A DNA stretch of 6,666 nt from Magnetovibrio sp. (GTDB lineage Bacteria; Pseudomonadota; Alphaproteobacteria; Rhodospirillales; Magnetovibrionaceae): assembly GCA_016763895.1 (NCBI GenBank), contig JAESSV010000122.1, positions 1 through 6,666 of the forward strand. The letters are read 5' to 3'. The notes under the pieces are model-generated. The model made no database searches and was not told the origin of the DNA. It was given only the letters and a program-made list of their open reading frames with translations. Below, one piece after another: positions 1 to 5,070 of this stretch. The position numbers and the translations under genes are program-made. Position 1 is the first letter of the stretch. Each line of letters begins with the position of its first letter.

Positions 1-445
1 TTCTATGCCCCAAGGCGGCCTAGACGCGTTGATGTCCGGCGATCCTTTGGATGTGTTGGCTTACCAGTATGACATCGTGTGCAATGGGATTGAGTTGTCT
101 TCGGGGGTCATTCGGAACCACTTGCCGGAAATTATGTACAAAGCTTTTGAAATCGCCGGCTATTCTAATGATGTGGTGGAAAAAGAATTTGGCGGTATGT
201 TGAGCGCCTTTAAATTTGGGGCCCCACCTCACGGTGGATCGGCTCCTGGCATTGATCGCATGGTCATGATGTTGGCTGATGAGCCCAACATTCGCGAAGT
301 TATTGCGTTCCCTATGAACCAACAAGCTCAAGATTTGCTGATGAATGCTCCGGCTGCGGCTGACCCTGATCAATTGCGCGAATTGCAATTAAAATTGGCC
401 CCTCCACCCAAAGCTGAAAAGAAAATAGAAAGCGGTTCGGAATAA
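1..445 (+). CDS. aspS: Aspartyl-tRNA synthetase, C-terminal part (5' end outside window)
   Basis: This is the last quarter or so of a class II aspartyl-tRNA synthetase, the cytoplasmic enzyme that charges tRNA with aspartate; the family is usually about 600 residues and about 147 are visible. The frame is open at the left edge (a TCT codon at 2-4 precedes the first visible ATG), so that ATG at 5 is internal. Visible family signatures are SMPQGG at the start, [13 protein letters not shown] near residue 23, GAPPHGG followed by the class II motif 3 segment APGIDR (its arginine contacts ATP), and [16 protein letters not shown]. The tail after QDLLMNAP is low-complexity and Lys/Pro/Glu-rich, ending in TAA at 443-445. 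Many alphaproteobacterial AspRS are non-discriminating and also charge tRNA-Asn, but the N-terminal domain that would decide this is outside the window. No convincing terminator follows. Confidence 0.96.
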   Translation, partial: SMPQGGLDALMSGDPLDVLAYQYDIVCNGIELSSGVIRNHLPEIMYKAFEIAGYSNDVVEKEFGGMLSAFKFGAPPHGGSAPGIDRMVMMLADEPNIREVIAFPMNQQAQDLLMNAPAAADPDQLRELQLKLAPPPKAEKKIESGSE

Positions 446-493
446 ATTTGTAAGCAAATCGATTAAATATATTCTTGGTGCAACTTTTAAAAA

Positions 494-523
494 TTGCTAG
501 ACGTCACCAAAATAATGTATAAG
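494..523 (+). promoter_or_regulatory. Weak candidate sigma-70 promoter upstream of the PAS gene
   Basis: TTGCTA at 494-499 and TATAAG at 518-523 are separated by 18 bases, resembling the -35 and -10 boxes TTGACA and TATAAT. It lies about 360 bases upstream of the PAS start codon, so it would give a long leader containing the palindromes and the stem-loop. The match is imperfect in an AT-rich stretch where such matches arise by chance. Confidence 0.25.
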
Positions 524-599
524 ATTTAGGAACAAATGGGAATGATAGGGCGGGTATAGATAACTTCTTAGACCTTGATTTTTCAGTGATTATTATGCC

Positions 600-636
600 T
601 GTGGATTGTGCCAGTGGTGTGTGCTTGTGGATTGTG
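600..636. repeat. 11-bp direct repeat TGTGGATTGTG, two copies
   Basis: TGTGGATTGTG occurs identically at 600-610 and 626-636, start-to-start distance 26 bases, about two and a half helical turns. The spacer is also rich in GTG. Two identical copies upstream of a signalling operon could be binding sites for a regulator, but no known consensus is recognised. Confidence 0.5.
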
Positions 637-716
637 TTGAGAACCATCGATACCGTTCTGTTAACAGCTCTGGGCAGCGTGTTTTATTTTTGTATGTTGC
701 GCCCCCTACAAGGGAA

Positions 717-738
717 ACGATTATCGTAATCTGATTAC
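717..738. promoter_or_regulatory. Two overlapping palindromes, candidate operator
   Basis: ACGAT-T-ATCGT (717-727) is a perfect odd-centred palindrome. It overlaps by two bases a second perfect one, GTAATC-T-GATTAC (726-738). Their centres are 10 bases apart, about one helical turn, so two dimers or a single oligomeric regulator could bind one face of the DNA. It lies about 150 bases upstream of the PAS start codon. The symmetry is exact; the operator role is inference. Confidence 0.4.
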
Positions 739-758
739 ACCAATAGGCTGTGAAGGTG

Positions 759-778
759 ATGCCTTTCTATAAAGGCAT
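759..778 (+). other. Perfect 8-bp stem-loop in the PAS gene leader
   Basis: ATGCCTTT, loop CTAT, AAAGGCAT form an 8-bp perfect hairpin with a four-base loop, 108 bases upstream of the PAS start codon. No T-tract follows on either strand, so it is not an intrinsic terminator. If transcription begins upstream it would be a 5' UTR hairpin affecting mRNA stability or protein binding; otherwise it is an operator-like inverted repeat. Confidence 0.45.
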
Positions 779-873
779 ACTTCCGGACGAGTATTCATGT
801 GGTCGGAAATCAAAAAAGAAACAACATAAGCAACAAAAATATTGAGTGCTCGATCGGGCAAAAGAATAGAAAC

Positions 874-880
874 AAGGAGG
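874..880 (+). promoter_or_regulatory. Strong Shine-Dalgarno AAGGAGG deciding the PAS start
   Basis: AAGGAGG ends five bases before the ATG at 886, a near-ideal Shine-Dalgarno spacing. This identifies 886 as the start rather than the in-frame GTG at 799. The site is part of a small palindrome, AGGAG-G-CTCCT (875-885), which may be only a curiosity. Confidence 0.85.
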
Positions 881-885
881 CTCCT

Positions 886-1422
886 ATGGCACAAGATCGA
901 TCGTTAACTGGCGTTGAAAGAACGTTTGAGTTATCTGAAATGATTGTTAGCAAAACTGATTTAAAAGGCCGGATTACATACGTAAACGACACTTTTTTAA
1001 AAGTTGCAGGATATACGACTGATGAATGCTTAGGCCAGCCTCACTCTATGATTCGTCATCCAGACATGCCGCGTTGTGTGTTTAAGTTGTTGTGGGATAC
1101 GGTTGCCACGGGCTTCGAAATATTTGCTTACGTGCTTAACAGAGCCAAAAATGGAGATCATTATTGGGTCGTGGCGCATGTGACAGCCACCATGAATGAT
1201 GATACGGGTGAAGTGCTCGCATATCATTCTAGTCGACGATCTCCGTCTCGTGCGGCTATAGAAGCGATTATGCCTTTGTACGCAAAATTAAAGGCAGAGG
1301 AAGATCGTCATTCTGACAGAAAGGCTGGGCTTCAAGCTTCGACAGATATGTTGTTGGGGATTTTAGAGGACGCCAATTTGTCCTATGACCAGTTTGTTTT
1401 TTCCGTCATTAACGGCTCTTGA
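886..1422 (+). CDS. Soluble Aer-like PAS domain sensor protein
   Basis: This encodes a 178-residue cytoplasmic protein made almost entirely of one PAS domain (about residues 18-120) plus a C-terminal helical tail. The domain resembles the N-terminal PAS of the aerotaxis receptor Aer: GRITYVNDTFLKVAGY (28-43), GQPHSMIRHPDMP (50-62) and NGDHYWV (89-95) follow the same order. In Aer the RHPD segment is needed to bind FAD, so this protein plausibly senses redox or oxygen through a flavin; that is inference. It differs from Aer in having FEIFAY before the NGDHYW motif and in lacking any membrane segment, HAMP or signalling domain. The tail (about 121-178) is largely helical and includes IMPLYAKLKAEE. 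It lies 103 bases upstream of a chemoreceptor on the same strand, so it may feed that receptor or the CheA complex. I know similar stand-alone PAS proteins in Rhodospirillales, without an assigned gene name. Confidence 0.88.
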   Translation: MAQDRSLTGVERTFELSEMIVSKTDLKGRITYVNDTFLKVAGYTTDECLGQPHSMIRHPDMPRCVFKLLWDTVATGFEIFAYVLNRAKNGDHYWVVAHVTATMNDDTGEVLAYHSSRRSPSRAAIEAIMPLYAKLKAEEDRHSDRKAGLQASTDMLLGILEDANLSYDQFVFSVINGS

Positions 1423-1435
1423 TAAGCCGGACGGA
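1402..1435 (+). other. Composite RNA hairpin spanning the PAS stop codon
   Basis: TCCGTC (1402-1407) pairs with GACGGA (1430-1435). Inside it CGGCT (1413-1417) pairs with AGCCG (1425-1429) around a 7-base loop that contains the TGA stop; ATTAA is left as a one-sided bulge. No T-tract follows, so it is not a standard terminator. It may act as a processing or stability element between the PAS and MCP cistrons, or as a partial attenuator. Confidence 0.4.
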
Positions 1436-1525
1436 TTGGTAAAAATTACGATCTGTGAAGCGGTTTATTTCTGAATTTTGGTGGCTGGTTAAGGCTTTAG
1501 CCTAATAACAAAAAGGGTATTTTAT

Positions 1526-3346
1526 ATGTTTGATCTCAAAACACTGAGGGGCCAAGGCATAGTTGCATCATTGCTTTCAATGTTGATTTATGTGGTGGTT
1601 GCCGGCTCTGGAATGTTGGGCATATATAAGCTTTCCAATAATATTTCAGTTATGTCTGTTGAATCATCTAAAAAAACAGATTTGGTTTCCCCGCTTTTGC
1701 AAGCCTCCAACAATATTAAAAATGATGTTGTCCAAGTCCAGCAATGGCTAACCGATGTTTCGGCAACGCGGGCTCAAGATGGCATGAATGATGGTTTTGA
1801 TGTGGCAGAAGGATTTGCCAAAAGCTTTAAGAAAGATACAGCCATTGCTTTGAAACTGGCACAAGATCTAAACCTTGACGGTGTTACCCGAATCTTGAAA
1901 GCCATGCAGGGGTCATTCCCAGCCTATTATTCCACCGGCCAAAAAATGGCAAAGGCTTATGTTGAATTTGGCCCGGCGGGTGGCAATAAAATGATGGGGG
2001 AATTTGATGGAACGGCGGCGAGTATCGGTGAATCTGTTGATCAATTGATGAAAACGGTCATTGCACTTGATCAGCAAGAAACGAGAATATTGAACACTTC
2101 ATCGGCCCTTGCCCAAGAAACTGCCCATTCTCAAATGCTGACCCTCGGTGCCTTGTTCGCGATCGGCTTTGTTCTTTTGGTTTTGATTGTTTACAAGACG
2201 GATGAGGTGTTGCGCATCATCACCAATGTTTCCAGAGCCTTGGATCGGGCCGAAAAAGGTGATCTTGATATTCGCATACATCGGGTTCTTGGATCTGGTG
2301 AGGCGGCTAAAATTCAAAATAGCTTTAACCATGTCATGGACGTAACCGAGTGTTATGTGCGCGAGGTGCGGGCTTCAATGGCTTTTGTCAGTAAGGGGTG
2401 GTATTTCCGCACGATTCAAGAAGGTGGCTTCGGCGGCTCATTTTTGTCCAGCGTGAAACGGCTCAATCAATCGGTGGCAATCACCGACAAACAAAATAGT
2501 GATTTTGCTGTGATTGCGAAAAAATTTGAAGAGAATATGAACGCCGTTGTGCAAACGGTAACCTCGGCCGCATCTGAATTGCAAGCCACCGCGCAAGGTA
2601 TGGAACGCACGGCTTCTATCACCAGTGAGAAATCCAGAACGGTTGCAAATGCTGCTGAAATGGCATCAAAAAATGTCCAAACGGTTGCTGCTGCTGCTGA
2701 GCAATTGTCCAGTTCCATTACGGAAATTAGCGGCCAAGTGAGCCAGTCGGCGACCATCGCTAGCCAAGCGGTTTTTGACGCTAAAAAAAGTGGCGAAAAT
2801 GTTCGCGGGTTGTCTGATTCGGCGTCGAAAATTGGTGAAGTCGTGAGTTTGATTTCCGATATTGCGGATCAAACGAACCTGTTGGCTTTGAATGCGACCA
2901 TCGAAGCCGCCCGCGCCGGTGACGCGGGTAAGGGCTTTGCTGTGGTGGCTTCGGAAGTTAAAAACTTGGCCAACCAAACAGCCAAGGCAACTGAAGAAAT
3001 CAGCATGCAAGTCGGTGGTGTGCAAAAATCTACGGAAGATGCTGTTATCGCTATTCAAAACATTGGCGCGACCATTGGTAAAATTGATGAAGCGGCCACC
3101 ACGATTGCTTCGGCTGTGGAAGAACAAGGGGCCGCGACGCAAGAAATTGCCCGTAACGTTGAACAAGCTGCGCTTGGCACCAACGATGTGACGGCCAATA
3201 TTTCCGAGGTGACAGAAGGGGCGGCTGAAACCGGGCACGCTGCAACTGAGGTCCTTTCAGCGGCAGAAGAGCTTGCAAAGCAAGGGGCTTCTATGTCTAA
3301 GGAAATGAACACGTTTTTGGCAGAAATGCGTAAAGTCATCAAATAA
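1526..3346 (+). CDS. Methyl-accepting chemotaxis protein (transmembrane chemoreceptor)
   Basis: This 606-residue receptor should sit in the inner membrane and control the CheA kinase. Domains in order: short cytoplasmic start; TM1 about 10-34; a periplasmic, mostly helical sensor region about 35-203 with VQQWLTDVSATR at 71-82; TM2 about 204-223; HAMP about 224-277 (RALDRAEKGDLDIRI); a second HAMP-like linker about 278-318 (FVSKGWYFRTIQ...GGFGGSFLSSVKRLN); then the methyl-accepting coiled coil. The signalling tip is DQTNLLALNATIEAARAG (448-465) followed by GKGFAVVASEVKNLANQT. Glu/Gln-rich heptads such as AAAEQLSSS (388-396) and AVEEQGAATQE (530-540) are plausible methylation helices. No C-terminal NWETF-type CheR/CheB tether is present. 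The start is the ATG at 1526 with a modest AAGGG site at 1513-1517. The ligand cannot be read from sequence; the adjacent PAS protein hints at a link to energy or oxygen taxis. It converges with the next gene after only 19 bases, with no obvious terminator. Confidence 0.95.
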   Translation: MFDLKTLRGQGIVASLLSMLIYVVVAGSGMLGIYKLSNNISVMSVESSKKTDLVSPLLQASNNIKNDVVQVQQWLTDVSATRAQDGMNDGFDVAEGFAKSFKKDTAIALKLAQDLNLDGVTRILKAMQGSFPAYYSTGQKMAKAYVEFGPAGGNKMMGEFDGTAASIGESVDQLMKTVIALDQQETRILNTSSALAQETAHSQMLTLGALFAIGFVLLVLIVYKTDEVLRIITNVSRALDRAEKGDLDIRIHRVLGSGEAAKIQNSFNHVMDVTECYVREVRASMAFVSKGWYFRTIQEGGFGGSFLSSVKRLNQSVAITDKQNSDFAVIAKKFEENMNAVVQTVTSAASELQATAQGMERTASITSEKSRTVANAAEMASKNVQTVAAAAEQLSSSITEISGQVSQSATIASQAVFDAKKSGENVRGLSDSASKIGEVVSLISDIADQTNLLALNATIEAARAGDAGKGFAVVASEVKNLANQTAKATEEISMQVGGVQKSTEDAVIAIQNIGATIGKIDEAATTIASAVEEQGAATQEIARNVEQAALGTNDVTANISEVTEGAAETGHAATEVLSAAEELAKQGASMSKEMNTFLAEMRKVIK

Positions 3347-3365
3347 GCAGAGCAAGGATTTTACT

Positions 3366-3938
3366 TTACGATTGCGGGGCATCCATGCGCCTCAGCACCG
3401 AAAGTATTCTAAGCGCTCGGTTGTGCTTTTGACTGTGGGGGGCGTGACGGTTTTCAAAGGCAAGACGTTGTTCCCATTCTCGAACGTAATCTCTGGGCTG
3501 GTCGGGCAGGGCTTTGTCTCCGGTTAACGCCCCAATCGTGCGGGGGAAGTCTGGGTGTAAATCGGCTTGGAACGCCAAGTCTTCATGTTCTTCCCAACTG
3601 AGAATGCCACCGGCATATAATTCTAAGCTAAGCTCTTGCACCCCGCGTGGAGAAATCGCGCGGGCATTTATATCCGTGATCAGAGCCTTTAGGGGGCTTT
3701 CCGTATGGGGGGTAGAGCCGCCATGCGTTGCTTGGGGGGGCTTGGCGTGTTTGAACAGCACCATGTCCCGACCTTGTCTGGGGTGCGCTCCTAACGACGT
3801 GGCTAAGGACTTGTGTACAGTTTGGGGCCCAGCCCTGTGAACAGTCTTGTGAACAGTCTGGTGCCCAGTTTGGGGCCCAGTTTGGGGCATCGTCATGGGC
3901 AGAGTGAGGGTTGATCTCGAGGCTTCATTGGTCTTCAT
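3366..3938 (-). CDS. Conserved-looking hypothetical protein with N-terminal tetrapeptide repeats
   Basis: The predicted protein has 190 residues and a function I do not recognise. The start is the ATG at 3936-3938, chosen because GAGG lies six bases upstream; in-frame ATGs further upstream have no such site. Residues about 15-46 form an imperfect four-residue repeat of the type (M/G/V)-(P/H)-(Q/K)-T, encoded by a 12-bp DNA repeat. The C-terminal half (about 80-190) looks like a folded acidic/aromatic domain, with SPLKALITDINARAISPRGV, ELYAGGILSWEEHEDLAFQ, LHPDFPRTIGALTGDK and REWEQRLAFENR as the most distinctive stretches. From memory, similar small proteins occur in Rhodospirillales, but I know of no assigned role. 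No signal peptide or membrane helix is visible. It follows the GGDEF gene on the same strand, but an intrinsic terminator lies between them, so separate transcription is likely. An alternative start at MVLFKHAK (residue 59) would exclude the repeat. Confidence 0.75.
   Translation of the reverse strand: MKTNEASRSTLTLPMTMPQTGPQTGHQTVHKTVHRAGPQTVHKSLATSLGAHPRQGRDMVLFKHAKPPQATHGGSTPHTESPLKALITDINARAISPRGVQELSLELYAGGILSWEEHEDLAFQADLHPDFPRTIGALTGDKALPDQPRDYVREWEQRLAFENRHAPHSQKHNRALRILSVLRRMDAPQS
3818..3889. repeat. 12-bp tandem repeat, six units, inside a coding region
   Basis: Six contiguous 12-base units start at 3818, 3830, 3842, 3854, 3866 and 3878. Units 1 and 5 are identical (CAGTTTGGGGCC), unit 6 differs from them at the last base, and units 2-4 are variants such as CAGTCTTGTGAA. 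A degenerate seventh unit (about 8 of 12 matches) precedes at 3806-3817. Because 12 is a multiple of three, gain or loss of units keeps the reading frame of the minus-strand protein and only changes the number of tetrapeptides. Confidence 0.85.
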
Positions 3939-3944
3939 GTGAAA

Positions 3945-3948
3945 CCTC
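3945..3948 (-). promoter_or_regulatory. Ribosome binding site of the hypothetical gene
   Basis: Read on the minus strand, GAGG is followed by six bases and then the ATG at 3938. It decides the start among several in-frame ATGs (the others are at 3998 and 3950). It lies only about 20 bases downstream of the T-tract of the terminator at 3967-4004. Confidence 0.6.
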
Positions 3949-3966
3949 ATGCATACAGAAGGGTAT

Positions 3967-4004
3967 AAAAAGCCCGCCCGGCCACCGAAGTGACACAAGG
4001 CGGG
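3967..4004 (-). terminator. Intrinsic terminator downstream of the GGDEF gene
   Basis: On the minus strand CCCGCC, TTGT, GTCAC, a TTCG tetraloop, GTGGC, CG and GGCGGG occur in order, followed by CTTTTT. The result is a two-part hairpin: a 6-bp GC outer stem, a small internal loop, and a 5-bp inner stem closed by a C(UUCG)G tetraloop, then a T-tract. It starts about 80 bases after the cyclase stop codon and fits a rho-independent terminator for that gene. Confidence 0.8.
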
Positions 4005-4084
4005 AGTTGGGGCTTGAGGGTAAAATAATCATTAAATCAATCCTAATATTTGGGTGACCTTTATGGTGTCTGATTGGTGTTCCA

Positions 4085-4834
4085 TTATGTTCGAGGTTCC
4101 GTACGCAAACGTTTCGATTGATACATTGCACGATCGGCTTCGTTCAAGAGGCTGTTTGTGTCTGCGTTCGCGCCATAACATTGAAAGCCCAAGCTTGCGC
4201 GGACCGCGATGTGCTTGCCATTCCAGTCGACATAATGGGTGTTTAAGATGTGTTTGATGCGTTCCGCCCGCCGTAAACCGTTTTCCCAATCTGTTCGGGT
4301 TAATAAAATAGCAAATTCATCTCCACCCAATCGGGCCACCATGTCATGAGGTCGGACATGATCGTTCAAAATACGGGCAACTTCGATGAGCATTTTATCC
4401 CCTGCGGCATGACCATAGGTGTCGTTGACGGGCTTAAATCCATCAAGATCAACATAGATCAAAACTCCGGTTTCTCCGTAACGGGTTGCCGCAGAAAGGA
4501 CGCGTTGAAACTCGTGTTCAAAGCCTCTGCGGTTGTAAATCGAGGTCAATTGATCCGTGTTGGCAATGCGCGCCATTTCTTCAATGCGCAAGGTTTGATT
4601 TATGATCGTGCGCTCCATGCCCACAGCCGTGTCCAAAGCCGCGTGAGCAGCATCCAGGCACGAATGTAGGGTTTGAGCATCAAAGGTGTCGGCTGATCCA
4701 CCAAGGCGGTCCCGCAAATAAGAGAGCGTGCCCAGCAGTGTTTCTTTTTCGGGGTCATCTAAAGGTTCAGTGACTTTCCTTTCAAAGGAAATCTGATGTT
4801 CAACCCGGTCTTTTTTTACATCCCATGCATTCAT
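4085..4834 (-). CDS. Diguanylate cyclase (GGDEF domain)
   Basis: This 249-residue cytoplasmic protein should condense two GTP into cyclic-di-GMP. The N-terminal ~85 residues are charged and helical with no recognised sensor domain; a short linker helix (RTIINQTLRIEEMARIAN) leads into a complete GGDEF domain starting at DQLTSIYNRRGF (about 94). It keeps the metal/substrate segment YVDLDGFKPVND, the YGHAAGD motif, an intact GGDEF signature (170-174) and an RxxD inhibitory site, RPHD (161-164), five residues before it. It is therefore expected to be active and product-inhibited. The start is the ATG at 4832-4834; a TTG four codons earlier is less likely. The ribosome binding site is weak (GAG seven bases upstream). 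A sigma-54 promoter lies about 100 bases upstream, and an intrinsic terminator follows. No EAL or HD-GYP domain is attached. The input signal is unknown and may act through dimerisation of the N-terminal helices or through transcription alone. Confidence 0.93.
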   Translation of the reverse strand: MNAWDVKKDRVEHQISFERKVTEPLDDPEKETLLGTLSYLRDRLGGSADTFDAQTLHSCLDAAHAALDTAVGMERTIINQTLRIEEMARIANTDQLTSIYNRRGFEHEFQRVLSAATRYGETGVLIYVDLDGFKPVNDTYGHAAGDKMLIEVARILNDHVRPHDMVARLGGDEFAILLTRTDWENGLRRAERIKHILNTHYVDWNGKHIAVRASLGFQCYGANADTNSLLNEADRAMYQSKRLRTEPRT

Positions 4835-4937
4835 TGGAAAACTCAATATATGGTTATTGTTTCAATCCAGCCAATCGTTCTGATGTGTCTGGCTTGTTTT
4901 TACCCGTCGATTCTCAAAAGGTTGCCTAAACAAAGAG

Positions 4938-4952
4938 GCAATGTCTGTGCCA
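4938..4952 (-). promoter_or_regulatory. Sigma-54 (RpoN) promoter for the GGDEF gene
   Basis: On the minus strand TGGCAC, five bases, then TTGC matches the sigma-54 consensus TGGCAC-N5-TTGC at every core position, and GG and GC are exactly 10 bases apart as required for the -24/-12 elements. A C precedes the TGGCAC, also as preferred. Transcription would start near 4927 and give a leader of about 90 bases to the ATG at 4834. Sigma-54 promoters need an enhancer-binding activator; inverted repeats upstream (4996-5013, 5043-5054) are at plausible distances. Confidence 0.7.
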
Positions 4953-4995
4953 GTTATAGTTTTGTTTATTATCAATATGTTAGGATGATTTTTAT

Positions 4996-5013
4996 TTTGT
5001 GAAATGCCACAAA
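4996..5013. promoter_or_regulatory. Inverted repeat TTTGTG-N6-CACAAA, candidate regulator site
   Basis: TTTGTG (4996-5001) and CACAAA (5008-5013) are perfect 6-bp inverted arms with a 6-base spacer. The centre is about 78 bases upstream of the predicted sigma-54 start. It resembles but does not match a CRP site (the spacing between TGTG and CACA is 6, not 8) and is not a NifA site (TGT-N8-ACA rather than N10). A second partly overlapping repeat, ATGCC-N8-GGCAT (5004-5021), shares its right half. Confidence 0.4.
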
Positions 5014-5042
5014 CTAGGCATAAATTGCCGAGGGTTGGGGTA

Positions 5043-5054
5043 ATATGATCATAT
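5043..5054. promoter_or_regulatory. 12-bp perfect palindrome ATATGATCATAT
   Basis: A perfect 12-base palindrome lies in the divergent promoter region, centred about 122 bases upstream of the predicted sigma-54 start and about 100 bases upstream of the predicted Panacea start. It is a candidate dimer-binding site, but AT-rich palindromes of this size also arise by chance. Confidence 0.35.
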
Positions 5055-5070
5055 GGAGCCTGTTTTGAGG

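Larger units (their letters stand above)
446..885. other. Long intergenic/leader region between aspS and the PAS gene
   Basis: About 440 bases carry no credible gene. It is AT-rich just after aspS and contains, in order, a weak sigma-70-like promoter candidate (494-523), an 11-bp direct repeat (600-610 and 626-636), a short palindrome CTGTTAACAG (658-667), two overlapping odd-centred palindromes (717-738), a perfect 8-bp stem-loop (759-778), and the strong ribosome binding site of the PAS gene (874-880). The clustering of symmetric elements suggests a regulated promoter or a structured 5' leader for the PAS/MCP genes. I could not match it to a known riboswitch; in particular, no c-di-GMP-I (GEMM) consensus is visible. 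Confidence 0.6.

Noticed and set aside
20..388. 122-codon open frame antisense to aspS
   Set aside because: Shadow of the conserved synthetase reading frame; no independent support.
446..459. ATTTG-TAAG-CAAAT stem-loop as aspS terminator
   Set aside because: Only five AT-rich base pairs and no T-tract follows; too weak to call.
536..559. Seven-codon ORF MGMIGRV preceded by AGGA
   Set aside because: Too short, with four-base spacing to the putative ribosome site, and no supporting context.
797..829. Ten-codon leader ORF MWSEIKKETT
   Set aside because: Only a poor ribosome site precedes it and it has no run of a regulatory amino acid; likely chance.
799..885. GTG at 799 as start of the PAS gene (29 extra residues)
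   Set aside because: The extra residues are Asn/Lys-rich and unlike a PAS protein, while AAGGAGG five bases before the ATG at 886 is a near-ideal ribosome site.
446..885. Cyclic-di-GMP riboswitch in the PAS/MCP leader
   Set aside because: Sought because of the nearby GGDEF genes, but no GEMM-like conserved core or tetraloop/receptor pattern could be seen.
1483..1500. Possible sigma-54 promoter in front of the MCP (TGGC...TTTAGC)
   Set aside because: The GG and GC elements are not 10 bases apart, which is an essential feature.
2666..3238. 190-codon open frame antisense to the MCP gene
   Set aside because: It lies wholly inside a clearly coding chemoreceptor region on the other strand; its composition is that of a shadow frame and it has no ribosome site or family resemblance.
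3514..3840. 108-codon + strand open frame opposite the hypothetical gene
   Set aside because: The minus-strand frame has a better ribosome site and protein-like stretches; the + frame is Cys/Ser/Arg-rich with no motif.
3818..3889. CRISPR-like array
   Set aside because: The 12-base units are contiguous with no spacers, and lie within a coding frame; it is a simple tandem repeat.
4796..5002. 68-codon + strand open frame at the cyclase 5' end
   Set aside because: It overlaps the start of the cyclase and its leader; no support beyond being open.
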